Assembly: GCA_035196065.1 (NCBI GenBank)
Contig: CP136575.1
Coordinates: 2,024,769-2,088,768, forward strand
Reading direction: 5' to 3'
DNA from: Sphingobium sp.
Lineage (GTDB): Bacteria; Pseudomonadota; Alphaproteobacteria; Sphingomonadales; Sphingomonadaceae
DNA: 64,000 nucleotides
A model generated the notes under the pieces. The model made no database searches, was not told where the DNA came from, and worked only from the letters and a program-made list of their open reading frames with translations. Positions 18,690 to 27,934 of this stretch are shown here, one piece after another; position 1 is the first letter of the stretch, and every line of letters starts with the position of its first letter. The position numbers and the translations under genes are program-made.

Positions 18690-19583
18690 TCAATCCACCC
18701 AGTCGAGCCCCATATCGCGGTAAACACCGCGATCTTCGTCCCACCCTGCCTTGACCTTGATGTGCAAGTAAAGGTGAACGGTGACACCCATAAGTTCAGA
18801 GATTTCCTTGCGCGCAGCGGCGCCTATGGCTTTAATCCGGCTGCCGCCCTTGCCAAGAACGATGGCACGCTGACTTTCGCGTTCGACAAAGATTTGCTGG
18901 TAGATTTCGACGCTACCGTCTGCGCGTTCCGAATATTTTTCGGTTTCGACCGTGCTGGCATAGGGCAATTCGTCATGCAACTGCAGATAGAGCTGCTCGC
19001 GCGTGATTTCGGCTGCGGCCAAGCGTTCGGAGGCGTCGGACACCTGATCTTCGGGGAAATGCCATTGCCCCTCGGGCATCACGCCTGAAATCGCGGTCTT
19101 CAATTCGGCAAGGCCGTCTGACGTCGCTGCGCTAACATAATAGACCTGCTCAAACGGGCACATGCCAAGCAATTTTTCGGTCAAGGCGAGAAGCTTTTCC
19201 TTCGCCGCAATGTCGACCTTGTTCAGAACCAGCCATTTCCTCTCCGGACGATGGACAAGGCCTTCAAGGATTTTTTCGACCTTCGGCCCTGCACCGCCGC
19301 GCCCGTCCACGACCATCAGGATCAGGTCGGCATCCGACGCGCCTTCCCATGCGGCCGCAACCATGGCGCGGTCGAGCCGTCGGTTGGGCGCAAAAATGCC
19401 GGGCGTGTCGACAAGGATGATCTGCGCATCGCCTTCAAGGGCAATGCCCATGAGCCTTGTGCGGGTCGTTTGCGCCTTGGGGCTGACAATGGCGACCTTC
19501 TGGCCAACCAGCGCGTTGGTAAGCGTCGATTTGCCCGCATTGGGGGCACCCAATATGGCGACATGGCCGCAACGCTGGCTCAT
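18690..19583 (-). CDS. era: GTPase Era
   Basis: Ribosome-assembly GTPase binding the 16S rRNA 3' end, 297 residues. G motifs: G1 'GAPNAGKST' (12-20), G3 'DTPG' (59-62), G4 'NKVD'. The C-terminal KH domain has 'AIVLGKGGSRIKAIGAAARKE', and the protein ends with a family-type 'HIKVKAGWDEDRGVYRDMGL' segment. It is last in lepB-rnc-era; its ATG overlaps the rnc stop (ATGA), the usual arrangement for this operon. Confidence 0.97.
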   Translation of the reverse strand: MSQRCGHVAILGAPNAGKSTLTNALVGQKVAIVSPKAQTTRTRLMGIALEGDAQIILVDTPGIFAPNRRLDRAMVAAAWEGASDADLILMVVDGRGGAGPKVEKILEGLVHRPERKWLVLNKVDIAAKEKLLALTEKLLGMCPFEQVYYVSAATSDGLAELKTAISGVMPEGQWHFPEDQVSDASERLAAAEITREQLYLQLHDELPYASTVETEKYSERADGSVEIYQQIFVERESQRAIVLGKGGSRIKAIGAAARKEISELMGVTVHLYLHIKVKAGWDEDRGVYRDMGLDWVD

Positions 19584-20242
19584 GCGTTTTTCTCCAGAAA
19601 GGCTTTCGCTGCGGCGGTTTCGGCGGTTTGCTTGCTATTGGCCGTTGCAGCCACAGGTGCAAATCCCTTCACGCTTACCGTTACTTCAAACCGCATGGCG
19701 TGCGGGGGTCCTTCTTTTGCAGTCACTTCGTACACAGGCACCTTGCGATTATTGGCCGCGCACCATTCTTGCAGTGCGGACTTGGGATGTTTCGGGGCGG
19801 CTTTGGCCGATTCGAGCAGCGGACGCCAGTTGCGTTCGATGAAACTGCGCGCCTGATCGATGCCCAGATCAATGTAAATGGCGCCAATCAGCGCCTCGGC
19901 CATGTCGCCCAGGACATAATCGCTTTCGCGCGCACCATCATCGCGGGCCTGTTTCCCCAGCCGCATATGCGTTTGCAGGCCAATTGCGCGTGCGACATCT
20001 GCGCAGGCGCTGCCCGAAACAAGATTGTTGAAACGGTGCGAAAGCCGGCCTTCGGGCTCATCAGGAAAGCGGGCATAGAGCATTGATGCCACGATCAAGC
20101 CGAGAACCCGGTCGCCCAAAAATTCCAGCCGCTGGTAATGTGCCTCTCCGGTGCTTCCGTGCGTCAATGCGCGCTCGTAAAGACTGCTATCGCCGGGCTG
20201 TGCGCCGATCGTATCGGAAAGCCAGCGTGTAAAATCATCCAT
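19580..20242 (-). CDS. rnc: Ribonuclease III
   Basis: Double-strand RNA endonuclease for rRNA and mRNA processing, 220 residues. The signature 'RLEFLGDRVLGLI' gives metal ligands E40 and D44; the second pair is D113/E116 in 'LGDMAEALIGAIY'. The double-strand RNA-binding domain covers about 150-220 ('PKSALQEWCAANNRKVPVY'). Start chosen: ATG 20242. An upstream ATG at 20341 would overlap lepB by almost 100 bases and adds unconserved residues. The lepB stop lies two bases upstream. Confidence 0.95.
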   Translation of the reverse strand: MDDFTRWLSDTIGAQPGDSSLYERALTHGSTGEAHYQRLEFLGDRVLGLIVASMLYARFPDEPEGRLSHRFNNLVSGSACADVARAIGLQTHMRLGKQARDDGARESDYVLGDMAEALIGAIYIDLGIDQARSFIERNWRPLLESAKAAPKHPKSALQEWCAANNRKVPVYEVTAKEGPPHAMRFEVTVSVKGFAPVAATANSKQTAETAAAKAFLEKNA

Positions 20243-20244
20243 GG

Positions 20245-21132
20245 TCAAAGCTTCATCCCGATACGTTCCCAGCGCGCAGCCGAGAACCATGTCCAGGGAA
20301 GCAGCCAACGGGCCGAACCGTCGGTTGAAAAGACGATCCATTGTGCACGACCGATTAAATTATCGACCGGAACGAGCCCGATCCACACGCCGTCTGCGGG
20401 ATAGCGACTGTCGGCACTGCGATCACGGTTGTCGCCCATCAGCAGAAGCTGGCCTTCGGGGACCATGATCGGGTCGGTATCATCGCCGCGCTGATACGGT
20501 TCGATATCAAGTGTGAGGATTGATTTGCCTTCGGGCAATGTCTCGCGAAACTGCGGGTATCGGCATTGCGAACCGCCATTTTTGGCAGGCTCTTCATATT
20601 GCGGTTTCCAGCAAGGGAAGGGCGTACCTTCCAATTCCGCTGCATTACGCATTCCCTGCGTCACCGGCGTAACAAAGTTGGCCACCGGCTGTTTCTTCAC
20701 CGCCTTGCCATTAATCTCAAGTCGGCCAGCGCGCATTTGGATAACGTCACCGGGCAGTCCAATCACCCGCTTGATATAGTCGACATTCTTGCCCCCCGGG
20801 GCACGCACCACAACAACATCGCCGCGATCCGGCAGTCGTCCGAAAATCCGGCCCTCGAACAGATCGGGCGATAATGGAAAGCTGTAGCGGGAAATGCCAT
20901 AGGGCCATTTGGAGACGACAAGATAGTCACCGATTAACAATCGGGGCTGCATCGATTCCGACGGGATACTGAACGGAGCAAAGACAAAGCTGCGGAAAAG
21001 AAGCACCAAAGCGGCAAGTTTTAGCAGGAATAGCCCATATTCACGCCATTCTGCGGCGCTGTTGCGGCCAGCGTCGCCGGCATGATTGGATGTTTCGTTA
21101 GTCAATGCTAATGCCCCGGCATTCGATTTCAT
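20245..21132 (-). CDS. lepB: Signal peptidase I
   Basis: Inner-membrane protease that removes Sec/Tat signal peptides, 295 residues. A single N-terminal membrane anchor (about 31-52) is followed by the catalytic serine S60 in 'SIPSESMQP' and the general-base lysine K121 in 'YIKRVIGLPGD'. The C-terminal 'LLMGDNRDRSADSR' box is present. Start chosen: ATG 21132, since a longer reading to 21243 runs across the pgi start and adds no conserved sequence. First gene of lepB-rnc-era, divergent from pgi across 85 bases. Confidence 0.95.
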   Translation of the reverse strand: MKSNAGALALTNETSNHAGDAGRNSAAEWREYGLFLLKLAALVLLFRSFVFAPFSIPSESMQPRLLIGDYLVVSKWPYGISRYSFPLSPDLFEGRIFGRLPDRGDVVVVRAPGGKNVDYIKRVIGLPGDVIQMRAGRLEINGKAVKKQPVANFVTPVTQGMRNAAELEGTPFPCWKPQYEEPAKNGGSQCRYPQFRETLPEGKSILTLDIEPYQRGDDTDPIMVPEGQLLLMGDNRDRSADSRYPADGVWIGLVPVDNLIGRAQWIVFSTDGSARWLLPWTWFSAARWERIGMKL

Positions 21133-21217
21133 AAGGCTGGTGCCTTCCAGCACTGGCCTTCTAATGGCCGACCACGCTAATGACCAGTGCCGAGATTCTC
21201 CGATCCAAGGAACATAT

Positions 21218-22714
21218 ATGACTGCTGCTAATTGGGCCGCCATTGATGGCGTAGCCGTAAAGCCCCTTCAAATACTGTTTGAAGAGGATGACGGTCGTGT
21301 CGAACGGATGACGATCGAGCAATCTGGACTGCATTTCGATTTCGCCAAGACCCATCTCCATCCGGCAATGATTTCTGCCTTTGCAGAGCTTGCGTCGGTC
21401 GTTGACCTCGATGGTGCGCGTGACCGACTTTTTTCGGGTGCTGTGGTCAATGTTACTGAGGGCAGATCTGCTGAGCACACCGCAGAGCGCGGAAATGGAG
21501 CAGCAGAGAGTGTTGCCCAGGCAAGGGCTTTGCAGGCCCGGATGCGCGGCCTGATTGATGTGATCGAAGCCGGAGCGTTTGGCGACATTCGCCATATCCT
21601 GCATATCGGCATTGGCGGGTCGGCTCTGGGTCCGAAATTGCTCATCGACGCGCTGGGCCGTGATGGTCTGCGTTTCGATACCAAAGTTGTCTCCAATGTC
21701 GATGCTTCGGCGCTGGCAGAGGCGGTACGCGGCATGGACCCGAAAGCGACGCTGATCGCCATCGCGTCCAAGACCTTCACAACCACCGAAACCTTGATGA
21801 ATGCGGAAAGTGCGCTGGAATGGCTGCGCGATGGCGGAGTGGAAGATCCTTATGGTCAGGTCGTGGCTCTGACTGCGGCGCCCGACAAAGCGATCGAATG
21901 GGGTGTTGATGAAAGCCGCATCCTGCCCTTTGCCGAGAGCGTGGGTGGCCGTTATTCGCTGTGGTGCTCGATCGGCTTTCCGGTTGCTGCAGCGCTGGGC
22001 TGGGCGGCGTTTGAGGAGCTGCTCGAAGGTGCGGCCGAGATGGACCGGCATTTCCGCACCGCGCCCCTCGATCGCAATGCGCCCGTGCTCGCAGCCTTTG
22101 CCGATCTGCATTATGCACAAGCACGTGGTTGCCAGACACGGGCAATTTTTGCCTATGACGAGAGGCTGCGGCTCCTTCCCGATTATCTTCAGCAGTTGGA
22201 AATGGAATCCAACGGAAAGTCCGTGACCGCCGATGGCGCGCCGCTCGGGCGGCCCAGCGCGCCCGTCAGTTGGGGCGGGGTGGGTACAGATGCGCAACAT
22301 GCGGTGTTCCAATTGCTGCATCAAGGAACGCACCTCATCCCGGTTGAATTTCTGGCGAGCAAGACGCCCGGGCATGATTTTGATCCGGGCCATCATGAAG
22401 CGCTGCTGATCAATTGCTTTGCGCAAGGCGCCGCCTTGATGCAGGGCCGTGCCAGCGATGACGGCGCGCGGTCCTATCCGGGTGACCGGCCATCAACGAC
22501 CATCCTGATTGATGACGTCACGCCATCGATTGTCGGTGCGCTGATTGCATTTTACGAACATCGCACCTTTGCCAACGCCGTGCTGCTTGGCATCAACCCC
22601 TTTGATCAGTTTGGCGTTGAATTGGGCAAGGAAATCGCCAAGGGCATCGCACAGAACGGACCTGCAGGCTTTGATGCCTCGACAAGCGCGTTGATTGCGG
22701 CTGCAGGTCTGTAA
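21218..22714 (+). CDS. pgi: Glucose-6-phosphate isomerase
   Basis: Interconverts glucose-6-phosphate and fructose-6-phosphate, 498 residues. Family segments are 'HIGIGGSALGPKLLIDAL', 'IASKTFTTTETLMNAESAL', 'GGRYSLWCSIGFPVA', 'LEMESNGKSV' and 'WGGVGTDAQHAVFQLLHQG'. Start chosen: ATG 21218, preceded by AAGGA about seven bases upstream and leaving a clean gap to divergent lepB. gor follows after 21 bases and may be co-transcribed, linking sugar-phosphate metabolism with redox balance (inference). Confidence 0.97.
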   Translation: MTAANWAAIDGVAVKPLQILFEEDDGRVERMTIEQSGLHFDFAKTHLHPAMISAFAELASVVDLDGARDRLFSGAVVNVTEGRSAEHTAERGNGAAESVAQARALQARMRGLIDVIEAGAFGDIRHILHIGIGGSALGPKLLIDALGRDGLRFDTKVVSNVDASALAEAVRGMDPKATLIAIASKTFTTTETLMNAESALEWLRDGGVEDPYGQVVALTAAPDKAIEWGVDESRILPFAESVGGRYSLWCSIGFPVAAALGWAAFEELLEGAAEMDRHFRTAPLDRNAPVLAAFADLHYAQARGCQTRAIFAYDERLRLLPDYLQQLEMESNGKSVTADGAPLGRPSAPVSWGGVGTDAQHAVFQLLHQGTHLIPVEFLASKTPGHDFDPGHHEALLINCFAQGAALMQGRASDDGARSYPGDRPSTTILIDDVTPSIVGALIAFYEHRTFANAVLLGINPFDQFGVELGKEIAKGIAQNGPAGFDASTSALIAAAGL

Positions 22715-22735
22715 CCAGCTTAGGATGCTCAAGCG

Positions 22736-24079
22736 ATGAACTATGACTTTGACCTTTTCGTCGTCGGTGCCGGATCAGGTGGCGTCCGTGCGTCGCGTAT
22801 CGCCGCCAGCCATGGTGCGCGGGTTGCCGTGGCGGAAGAGTATCGCGTCGGCGGAACCTGCGTCATCCGCGGCTGCGTTCCCAAAAAACTGCTGGTTTAT
22901 GGTTCGCATTTTGCAGAGGATCTGGCGGATGCCCGCCGTTTTGGTTGGGATACGACCGGCGCCACATTCGACTGGCCGACATTGCGCGACAATGTTGCCG
23001 CCGAGGTTGATCGGCTCGAAGGGCTGTACGGACAAACACTTGGCAATAACAAGGTGGAGATATTCCTCCAGCGGGCAACGGTCGCCGCGCCAAATCTTGT
23101 TCGCCTTGCCGATGGCCGTGAAATCAGCGCGAAGCATATATTGATCGCAACCGGTGCCTGGCCGGCAATCCCTGCGATACCGGGCGCCGAATATGGGATT
23201 ACCTCGAATGAGGTCTTCCACCTCGAAAATCTGCCGAAACGCGCGGTTATTGCTGGTGCCGGCTATATCGCCAATGAATTTGCGGGCATCTTTCACGAAT
23301 TGGGTGTCGAAGTGACGCTGGTGACGCGCGGCGACAAGATGCTGCGCAGCTATGATCAGGAAATTGTCGAAAAACTTGTCGGGATCAGCCGTGGCAAGGG
23401 CATAGACATCCGTTTCGATTTCAAATGCCCCGCTGTGCGCAAGCAGGCCGATGGATCATTGCTCATCGAAAGCGGCAATGGCGACGATGTTGAAACCGAT
23501 TTGTTGCTTTTTGCCATCGGACGCGTGCCGAAAACCAAGGATCTGGGGCTGGAGGCTGCGGGCGTCGCGCTTGATGCTGATGGGGCGGTGATCGTTGACG
23601 CCCACAACGCCACCAATGTACCAAGCATCCATGCCGTCGGCGACGTCACCAACCGCGTTCAATTGACGCCGGTGGCGATCCGCGAAGGCCATGCCTTTGC
23701 CGATAGTGTTTTTGGCAACAATCCGCGCACGATCGATTATTCCGCCATCCCGACAGCCGTCTTTTCCAACCCGCCCATCGCCGGGGTGGGCCTGACCGAA
23801 GAAGAAGCGCGTGCAACGCTGTCCGACGTCAAGGTGTATAAAAGCGATTTCCGGGCAATGAAAAATGTCCTCGCTGGGCGCAATGAACGTGCGCTCTACA
23901 AGATGATTGTCGATGGTGCGACGGACAAAGTGATCGGGTTGCACTTGATCGGACCCGATAGCGCCGAAATCCTGCAGGCTGCCGCGATTGCGGTTAAGGC
24001 CGGTCTGACCAAGCAGGATTTTGACGATACCGTAGCGCTCCATCCCAGCATGGCCGAAGAACTGGTATTGATGAAATAG
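22736..24079 (+). CDS. gor: Glutathione-disulfide reductase
   Basis: NADPH- and FAD-dependent reduction of glutathione disulfide, 447 residues. It has the FAD loop 'GAGSGG' (11-16) and the redox-active pair C42/C47 in 'GGTCVIRGCVPKK'. The second nucleotide-binding loop is 'VIAGAGYIANEFAGIF' and the C-terminal catalytic histidine motif is 'VALHPSMAEELV'. The CVIRGC spelling fits the alphaproteobacterial/plant-like branch. Convergent with the XRE regulator, two bases between stops. Confidence 0.95.
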   Translation: MNYDFDLFVVGAGSGGVRASRIAASHGARVAVAEEYRVGGTCVIRGCVPKKLLVYGSHFAEDLADARRFGWDTTGATFDWPTLRDNVAAEVDRLEGLYGQTLGNNKVEIFLQRATVAAPNLVRLADGREISAKHILIATGAWPAIPAIPGAEYGITSNEVFHLENLPKRAVIAGAGYIANEFAGIFHELGVEVTLVTRGDKMLRSYDQEIVEKLVGISRGKGIDIRFDFKCPAVRKQADGSLLIESGNGDDVETDLLLFAIGRVPKTKDLGLEAAGVALDADGAVIVDAHNATNVPSIHAVGDVTNRVQLTPVAIREGHAFADSVFGNNPRTIDYSAIPTAVFSNPPIAGVGLTEEEARATLSDVKVYKSDFRAMKNVLAGRNERALYKMIVDGATDKVIGLHLIGPDSAEILQAAAIAVKAGLTKQDFDDTVALHPSMAEELVLMK

Positions 24080-24081
24080 GC

Positions 24082-25485
24082 TTAGGCTATGCGGTAAGGC
24101 ACCACGCTTCGCCGGTCAGGATCGACGATGATGTCACGGTCGCTGGGCGGAAAGGCGCGTTGATCGCAATCAGGGCGCGGGCAAAGCCGGCAACTGACGC
24201 CGATGCGCGTTGCGTTGCGTCCAGTAAGGTCAAGTCCGTCGGCATAGATAAATTCGCGCGCATGGTCGATTTCGCACCCCAAAGCGACGGCGTAGCGGCG
24301 CGGTGCACGTTCATAGCTGCCTGATGGTTTCACCAACCCCTTGGCCATTGAGACATAGCGCACGCCATCCGGCGTTTCCGCCAGCTGGACGAGGATGCGG
24401 TCGGGTATCGCGACGGCTTCATGCACGATCCATAAAGGGCAAGCGCCACCGAAACGGGCAAATTGCAGGCGGGTTGCCGAATGGCGCTTGGTGATGTTGC
24501 CGGCCATGTCGACCCGGCAAAAGAAAAAGGGGACGCCCCGGGCATTGGGGCGTTGCAATGTCGATAGCCGATGGCAGGCCTGTTCGAAACTGACGCCAAA
24601 GGCCTGACAAAGCCGGTCAATATCGTGGCGCATCATCCGCGCCTCTTCACGAAAGCGCGCATAGGGCATCAGGATTGCTCCAGCCGCATAATTGGCAAGG
24701 CCGACCGAAAGCAATTGGCGCGATGCCGGGCTGCGTAGCCGTGCAGCCTCCACCACGGCGCTAATTTCCTCGCGAAGCGCAATCGCGGCGAGTTGGTGCG
24801 CCAGTTGAAAGCGGCGGCTTTCGGCAGGTTGGCTCTGGTCGATCACAAGATGTCCCATTTGTGGATCGAAATCGCGCAAGCCTGAATTGTGCGAATAGAG
24901 CAATGAGATGGAGAGGGCGTTGCGGAGATAGAGTTCCAGCCCCTCAATGGCGGGCGTGAGTTGTGCGCCGCGCAGTCTGTCTCCTAATGCTTCGGCTGCC
25001 CGATCAAGCGGATCAACATAATTGCCGGCATTATGGAACCAGTCGCGCACCTCTTCCCATGGCAGGCGCGATCCGCCGGCATTTTCGCTGGATAGCGCCT
25101 CGTCCACAATCTGCAGGCGCTGACCGGCCTGCACATAGGCCTGGTGTAGTGCGACAAACTGGTCAGCCAATGCCGGTTGCTGTTCAGCGATGCGGGTGAG
25201 TTGATCTGCGGACAGGGGTTGGCTGAACAGTGGATCCGCCGCCGCTTCACGTAAAGCGGCAAAGCGACGGGTGGAGCTATCATCCTCATCGACATTCCAG
25301 TCGAGCGGAAAATGCCGCGCCAATATGTCCAAAAGGGCAGGGGTAAGTGGCCTGTCGTCATGTTCGATCTGCGAGAGATAGGAGACAGAAATGCCCAGCC
25401 GCTCTGCCATTTCGGATTGGCGCAGGCCATGTGCGGCGCGCAGAGCCTTTAGCTTCTCGCCGGCAAATAAGCGCCGCTTTGCCAT
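24082..25485 (-). CDS. ScfR/PrpR/RamB-type XRE transcriptional regulator of short-chain acyl-CoA metabolism
   Basis: A 467-residue regulator. An N-terminal XRE helix-turn-helix (about 10-65, 'QSEMAERLGISVSYLSQIEH') is followed by an ImmA/IrrE-like domain whose usual HExxH is degenerate ('FQLAHQLAAI'), so protease activity is unlikely. A DUF2083-type C-terminal domain carries 'FCRVDMAGNITKRHSATR' and a late cysteine cluster 'CRLCPRPDC'; mycobacterial PrpR binds acyl-CoA and an Fe-S cluster with this region. It is divergent from pccB across 154 bases holding three TTTGCAA motifs. Start chosen: ATG 25485 just before the helix-turn-helix. Confidence 0.9.
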   Translation of the reverse strand: MAKRRLFAGEKLKALRAAHGLRQSEMAERLGISVSYLSQIEHDDRPLTPALLDILARHFPLDWNVDEDDSSTRRFAALREAAADPLFSQPLSADQLTRIAEQQPALADQFVALHQAYVQAGQRLQIVDEALSSENAGGSRLPWEEVRDWFHNAGNYVDPLDRAAEALGDRLRGAQLTPAIEGLELYLRNALSISLLYSHNSGLRDFDPQMGHLVIDQSQPAESRRFQLAHQLAAIALREEISAVVEAARLRSPASRQLLSVGLANYAAGAILMPYARFREEARMMRHDIDRLCQAFGVSFEQACHRLSTLQRPNARGVPFFFCRVDMAGNITKRHSATRLQFARFGGACPLWIVHEAVAIPDRILVQLAETPDGVRYVSMAKGLVKPSGSYERAPRRYAVALGCEIDHAREFIYADGLDLTGRNATRIGVSCRLCPRPDCDQRAFPPSDRDIIVDPDRRSVVPYRIA

Positions 25486-25541
25486 GTCGCCTCTCCTTTG
25501 GAACTGAGCGTGTGTGACTGCGTTTAGCATTGCGGGAGCAG

Positions 25542-25573
25542 TTTTGCAAAATGAGAGTTTGCAACTTTGCAAA
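25542..25573. promoter_or_regulatory. Three TTTGCAA operator motifs between regulator and pccB
   Basis: Within 32 bases TTTGCAA occurs at 25543, 25558 and 25566 (15- and 8-base steps). The first copy is a perfect palindrome, TTTTGCAAAA, and the last two form GTTTGCAACTTTGCAAA. This matches the TTTGCAAA-type sites known for RamB and PrpR, the homologues of the adjacent regulator. It probably controls both divergent transcripts. Confidence 0.75.
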
Positions 25574-25639
25574 TTCACATTGGACAGCGGTGATGAAATG
25601 CGCTTTCGAAACGTCAGTCACAGACGATGTGGGGTAAGA

Positions 25640-27172
25640 ATGTCCGCAAATATCGCCGAATTGGAAAAACGTCGCGCTCAGGCCTTGTTGGGCGGCGGAC
25701 AGAAACGCATCGATGCGCAGCACGCCAAAGGCCGCCTTACTGCGCGGGAACGGCTGTCGATCCTGCTTGATGAAGGCAGCTTTGAAGAGATCGACATGTA
25801 TGTCGAACATAACTGCACCGATTTCGGCATGGAAGCGACCAAGTTTCCCGGCGATGGCGTGGTCACCGGCAGCGGCACGATCAACGGTCGCCTCGTCTAT
25901 GTCTTCAGCCAGGATTTCACCGTTTTTGGCGGTTCATTGTCCGAACGCTTTGCGCAGAAAATGTGCAAGGTGATGGACATGGCGATGAAGGTTGGCGCGC
26001 CGGTGATCGGCCTGAACGACAGCGGCGGTGCCCGCATTCAGGAAGGCGTGGCGAGCCTTGGCGGCTATGCCGAGGTGTTTCAGCGCAATGCGCTGGCATC
26101 GGGCGTGGTCCCGCAGATCAGCGTGATCATGGGCCCTTGTGCGGGCGGTGCAGTCTATTCACCTGCGATGACCGACTTCATCTTCATGGTGAAGGATAGC
26201 AGTTACATGTTCGTCACCGGCCCTGACGTGGTGAAAACGGTGACCAATGAGGTGGTGACGCAGGAAGAGTTGGGCGGCGCAGTCACGCACACCAGCAAAT
26301 CGGGCGTTGCCGACAATGCGTTTGAAAACGATATCGAGGCACTGCTTGCGGTGCGCGATTTCTTTGACCTTTTGCCCGAAAACAACCGCAGCGGCGTTCC
26401 CGAGCGGCCGACAATGGACCCGTGGAACCGTGAAGAGCCAAGCCTCGACACGTTGATCCCGGCCAGCGCGACCCAACCCTATGACATCAAGGAGCTGATT
26501 TCCAAGGTCGTTGATGAGGGCGATTTCTTTGAACTGCAGCCCAATTATGCTGCGAACATCGTGATCGGTTTTGGCCGGATCGAAGGGCGCACAGTGGGTA
26601 TTGTTGCCAACCAACCGCTCGTGCTCGCGGGCGTTCTTGATATCAACAGCTCCAAAAAAGCCGGCCGCTTTGTGCGCTTCTGCGATGCCTTCGAAATTCC
26701 GATTATCACTTTTGTTGATGTTCCCGGCTTCCTTCCGGGCACGAGCCAGGAATATAATGGCATCATCAAAAATGGCGCGAAGCTGCTTTTTGCTTATGCC
26801 GAGGCGACCGTGCCAAAGATCACCGTGATCACGCGCAAAGCCTATGGCGGCGCTTATGACGTGATGGCGTCAAAGCATCTGCGCGGTGACCTCAACTATG
26901 CCTGGCCGACCGCAGAAATTGCGGTGATGGGGGCAAAGGGTGCGGTGGAGATCATCTTCCGTTCCGACATCGGCGACCCTGAAAAGATCGCCGAGCGGAC
27001 CAAGGAATATGAAGATCGCTTCGCCAACCCGTTCGTGGCCGCGAGCAAGGGTTTCATCGACGAAGTGATCTACCCGCATTCCACGCGTCGGCGGATTGCG
27101 CTGGGGCTTCGTAAACTGCGCAACAAGCAGTTGGAGAACCCATGGAAGAAGCACGACAACATTCCGTTGTGA
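25640..27172 (+). CDS. pccB: Propionyl-CoA carboxylase beta (carboxyltransferase) subunit
   Basis: The 510-residue acyl-CoA carboxylase carboxyltransferase takes carboxybiotin from PccA and makes (S)-methylmalonyl-CoA. It shows '[20 protein letters not shown]', '[20 protein letters not shown]', '[16 protein letters not shown]', '[18 protein letters not shown]' and '[16 protein letters not shown]'. Propionyl rather than acetyl preference is inferred from the operon (epimerase and mutase). Start chosen: ATG 25640 after GGGGTAAGA; an upstream reading to 25514 would run through the operators. First gene of the propionate operon. Confidence 0.95.
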   Translation: MSANIAELEKRRAQALLGGGQKRIDAQHAKGRLTARERLSILLDEGSFEEIDMYVEHNCTDFGMEATKFPGDGVVTGSGTINGRLVYVFSQDFTVFGGSLSERFAQKMCKVMDMAMKVGAPVIGLNDSGGARIQEGVASLGGYAEVFQRNALASGVVPQISVIMGPCAGGAVYSPAMTDFIFMVKDSSYMFVTGPDVVKTVTNEVVTQEELGGAVTHTSKSGVADNAFENDIEALLAVRDFFDLLPENNRSGVPERPTMDPWNREEPSLDTLIPASATQPYDIKELISKVVDEGDFFELQPNYAANIVIGFGRIEGRTVGIVANQPLVLAGVLDINSSKKAGRFVRFCDAFEIPIITFVDVPGFLPGTSQEYNGIIKNGAKLLFAYAEATVPKITVITRKAYGGAYDVMASKHLRGDLNYAWPTAEIAVMGAKGAVEIIFRSDIGDPEKIAERTKEYEDRFANPFVAASKGFIDEVIYPHSTRRRIALGLRKLRNKQLENPWKKHDNIPL

Positions 27173-27175
27173 GGT

Positions 27176-27442
27176 ATGGCGATGGAATGGCTTTGGGCGT
27201 TCTTTGGCTTTGTATGGACATATCTGGTTGGTGGCGCTGCTTTGTGGAGTTGGAGAGCGCCTGACCGCTGGGCGGAACGAGGTTTCGTAAATAATGGACT
27301 CGGCAACACGATTGTAATGAACGACAACCCTAGAGCCTTCCGTTGGGTAAGTTTTCAAATGAAAGTCTTTGCTTGTTTATTGGCAGCGATGGCGGTCGGC
27401 GGGGTAATTGTAACGATAGGATGGGTTTGGAAAGCATTATGA
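27176..27442 (+). CDS. Small two-helix membrane protein in propionate operon
   Basis: An 88-residue ORF three bases after pccB, with GAGGT overlapping the pccB stop as a likely ribosome-binding site. There are two hydrophobic segments, about residues 3-26 ('WLWAFFGFVWTYLVGGAALW') and 62-86 ('VFACLLAAMAVGGVIVTIGW'), with a polar middle. I do not recognise a family. It looks less GC-rich than its neighbours. Its stop overlaps the start of mce (ATGA). It may be a real inserted small gene; function unknown. Confidence 0.65.
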   Translation: MAMEWLWAFFGFVWTYLVGGAALWSWRAPDRWAERGFVNNGLGNTIVMNDNPRAFRWVSFQMKVFACLLAAMAVGGVIVTIGWVWKAL

Positions 27443-27876
27443 AACTAGGCCGTCTCAACCATATTGGCGTCGCAACGCCCTCCATTGCCGACAGCATCGT
27501 CTTTTACCGCGATGTAATGGGCGCGACGAAGATCCATGATCCGTTCGACCTGCCCGAGCAGGGCGTGAAGGTCTGCTTTGTTGATACACCGGGTGCCGAT
27601 GGCGCGCTCAACGGCACGCAGATTGAACTGGTCGAGCCGCTGCCTGGAAACACCTCGATCCAGGGCTTCCTCGACAAGAACCCTGCGGGCGGGCAGCATC
27701 ATGTCTGTTACGAAGTGCCCGATATTCATGTCGCGAAGGCTGAGTTTGAGGCGTTGGGTAAGCGCGTGTTGGGCGAACCCCGCATTGGCGCGCATGGGAC
27801 GCTGATTTTCTTCGTCCATCCCAAAGACATGGGCGGGGTTTTGACCGAGATTATGGAGACGCCGAAGGAGCATTGA
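27439..27876 (+). CDS. mce: Methylmalonyl-CoA epimerase
   Basis: VOC/glyoxalase-fold epimerase of 145 residues that converts (S)- to (R)-methylmalonyl-CoA for the B12 mutase. The family start 'LGRLNHIGVATPSIADS' includes the first metal histidine. 'GQHHVCYEVPDI' and the final 'GVLTEIMETPK' (metal glutamate) are present. Start chosen: ATG 27439, overlapping the stop of the small membrane ORF (ATGA) and directly before the conserved region. Neighbours pccB and the mutase confirm the role. Confidence 0.94.
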   Translation: MKLGRLNHIGVATPSIADSIVFYRDVMGATKIHDPFDLPEQGVKVCFVDTPGADGALNGTQIELVEPLPGNTSIQGFLDKNPAGGQHHVCYEVPDIHVAKAEFEALGKRVLGEPRIGAHGTLIFFVHPKDMGGVLTEIMETPKEH

Positions 27877-27883
27877 TCCTTCA

Positions 27884-27903
27884 CCCTCCCTTCCAAGGGA
27901 GGG
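27884..27903. repeat. CCCTCCCTT palindrome
   Basis: A perfect 9-bp inverted repeat with 2-base loop (CCCTCCCTT, CC, AAGGGAGGG) just after mce, with no T-run on either side. It resembles the short interspersed palindromes of sphingomonads. A related, weaker copy lies at 28731-28752. It could attenuate or protect the mRNA between mce and the hydratase gene. Confidence 0.6.
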
Positions 27904-27934
27904 ACTTACAGTTTGGAGAGGACAGGAGAACGAG

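Noticed and set aside
21161-22426. 421-codon open frame on the minus strand
   Set aside because: It lies wholly opposite pgi, has no family signature and no ribosome-binding site; it is a GC-rich shadow.
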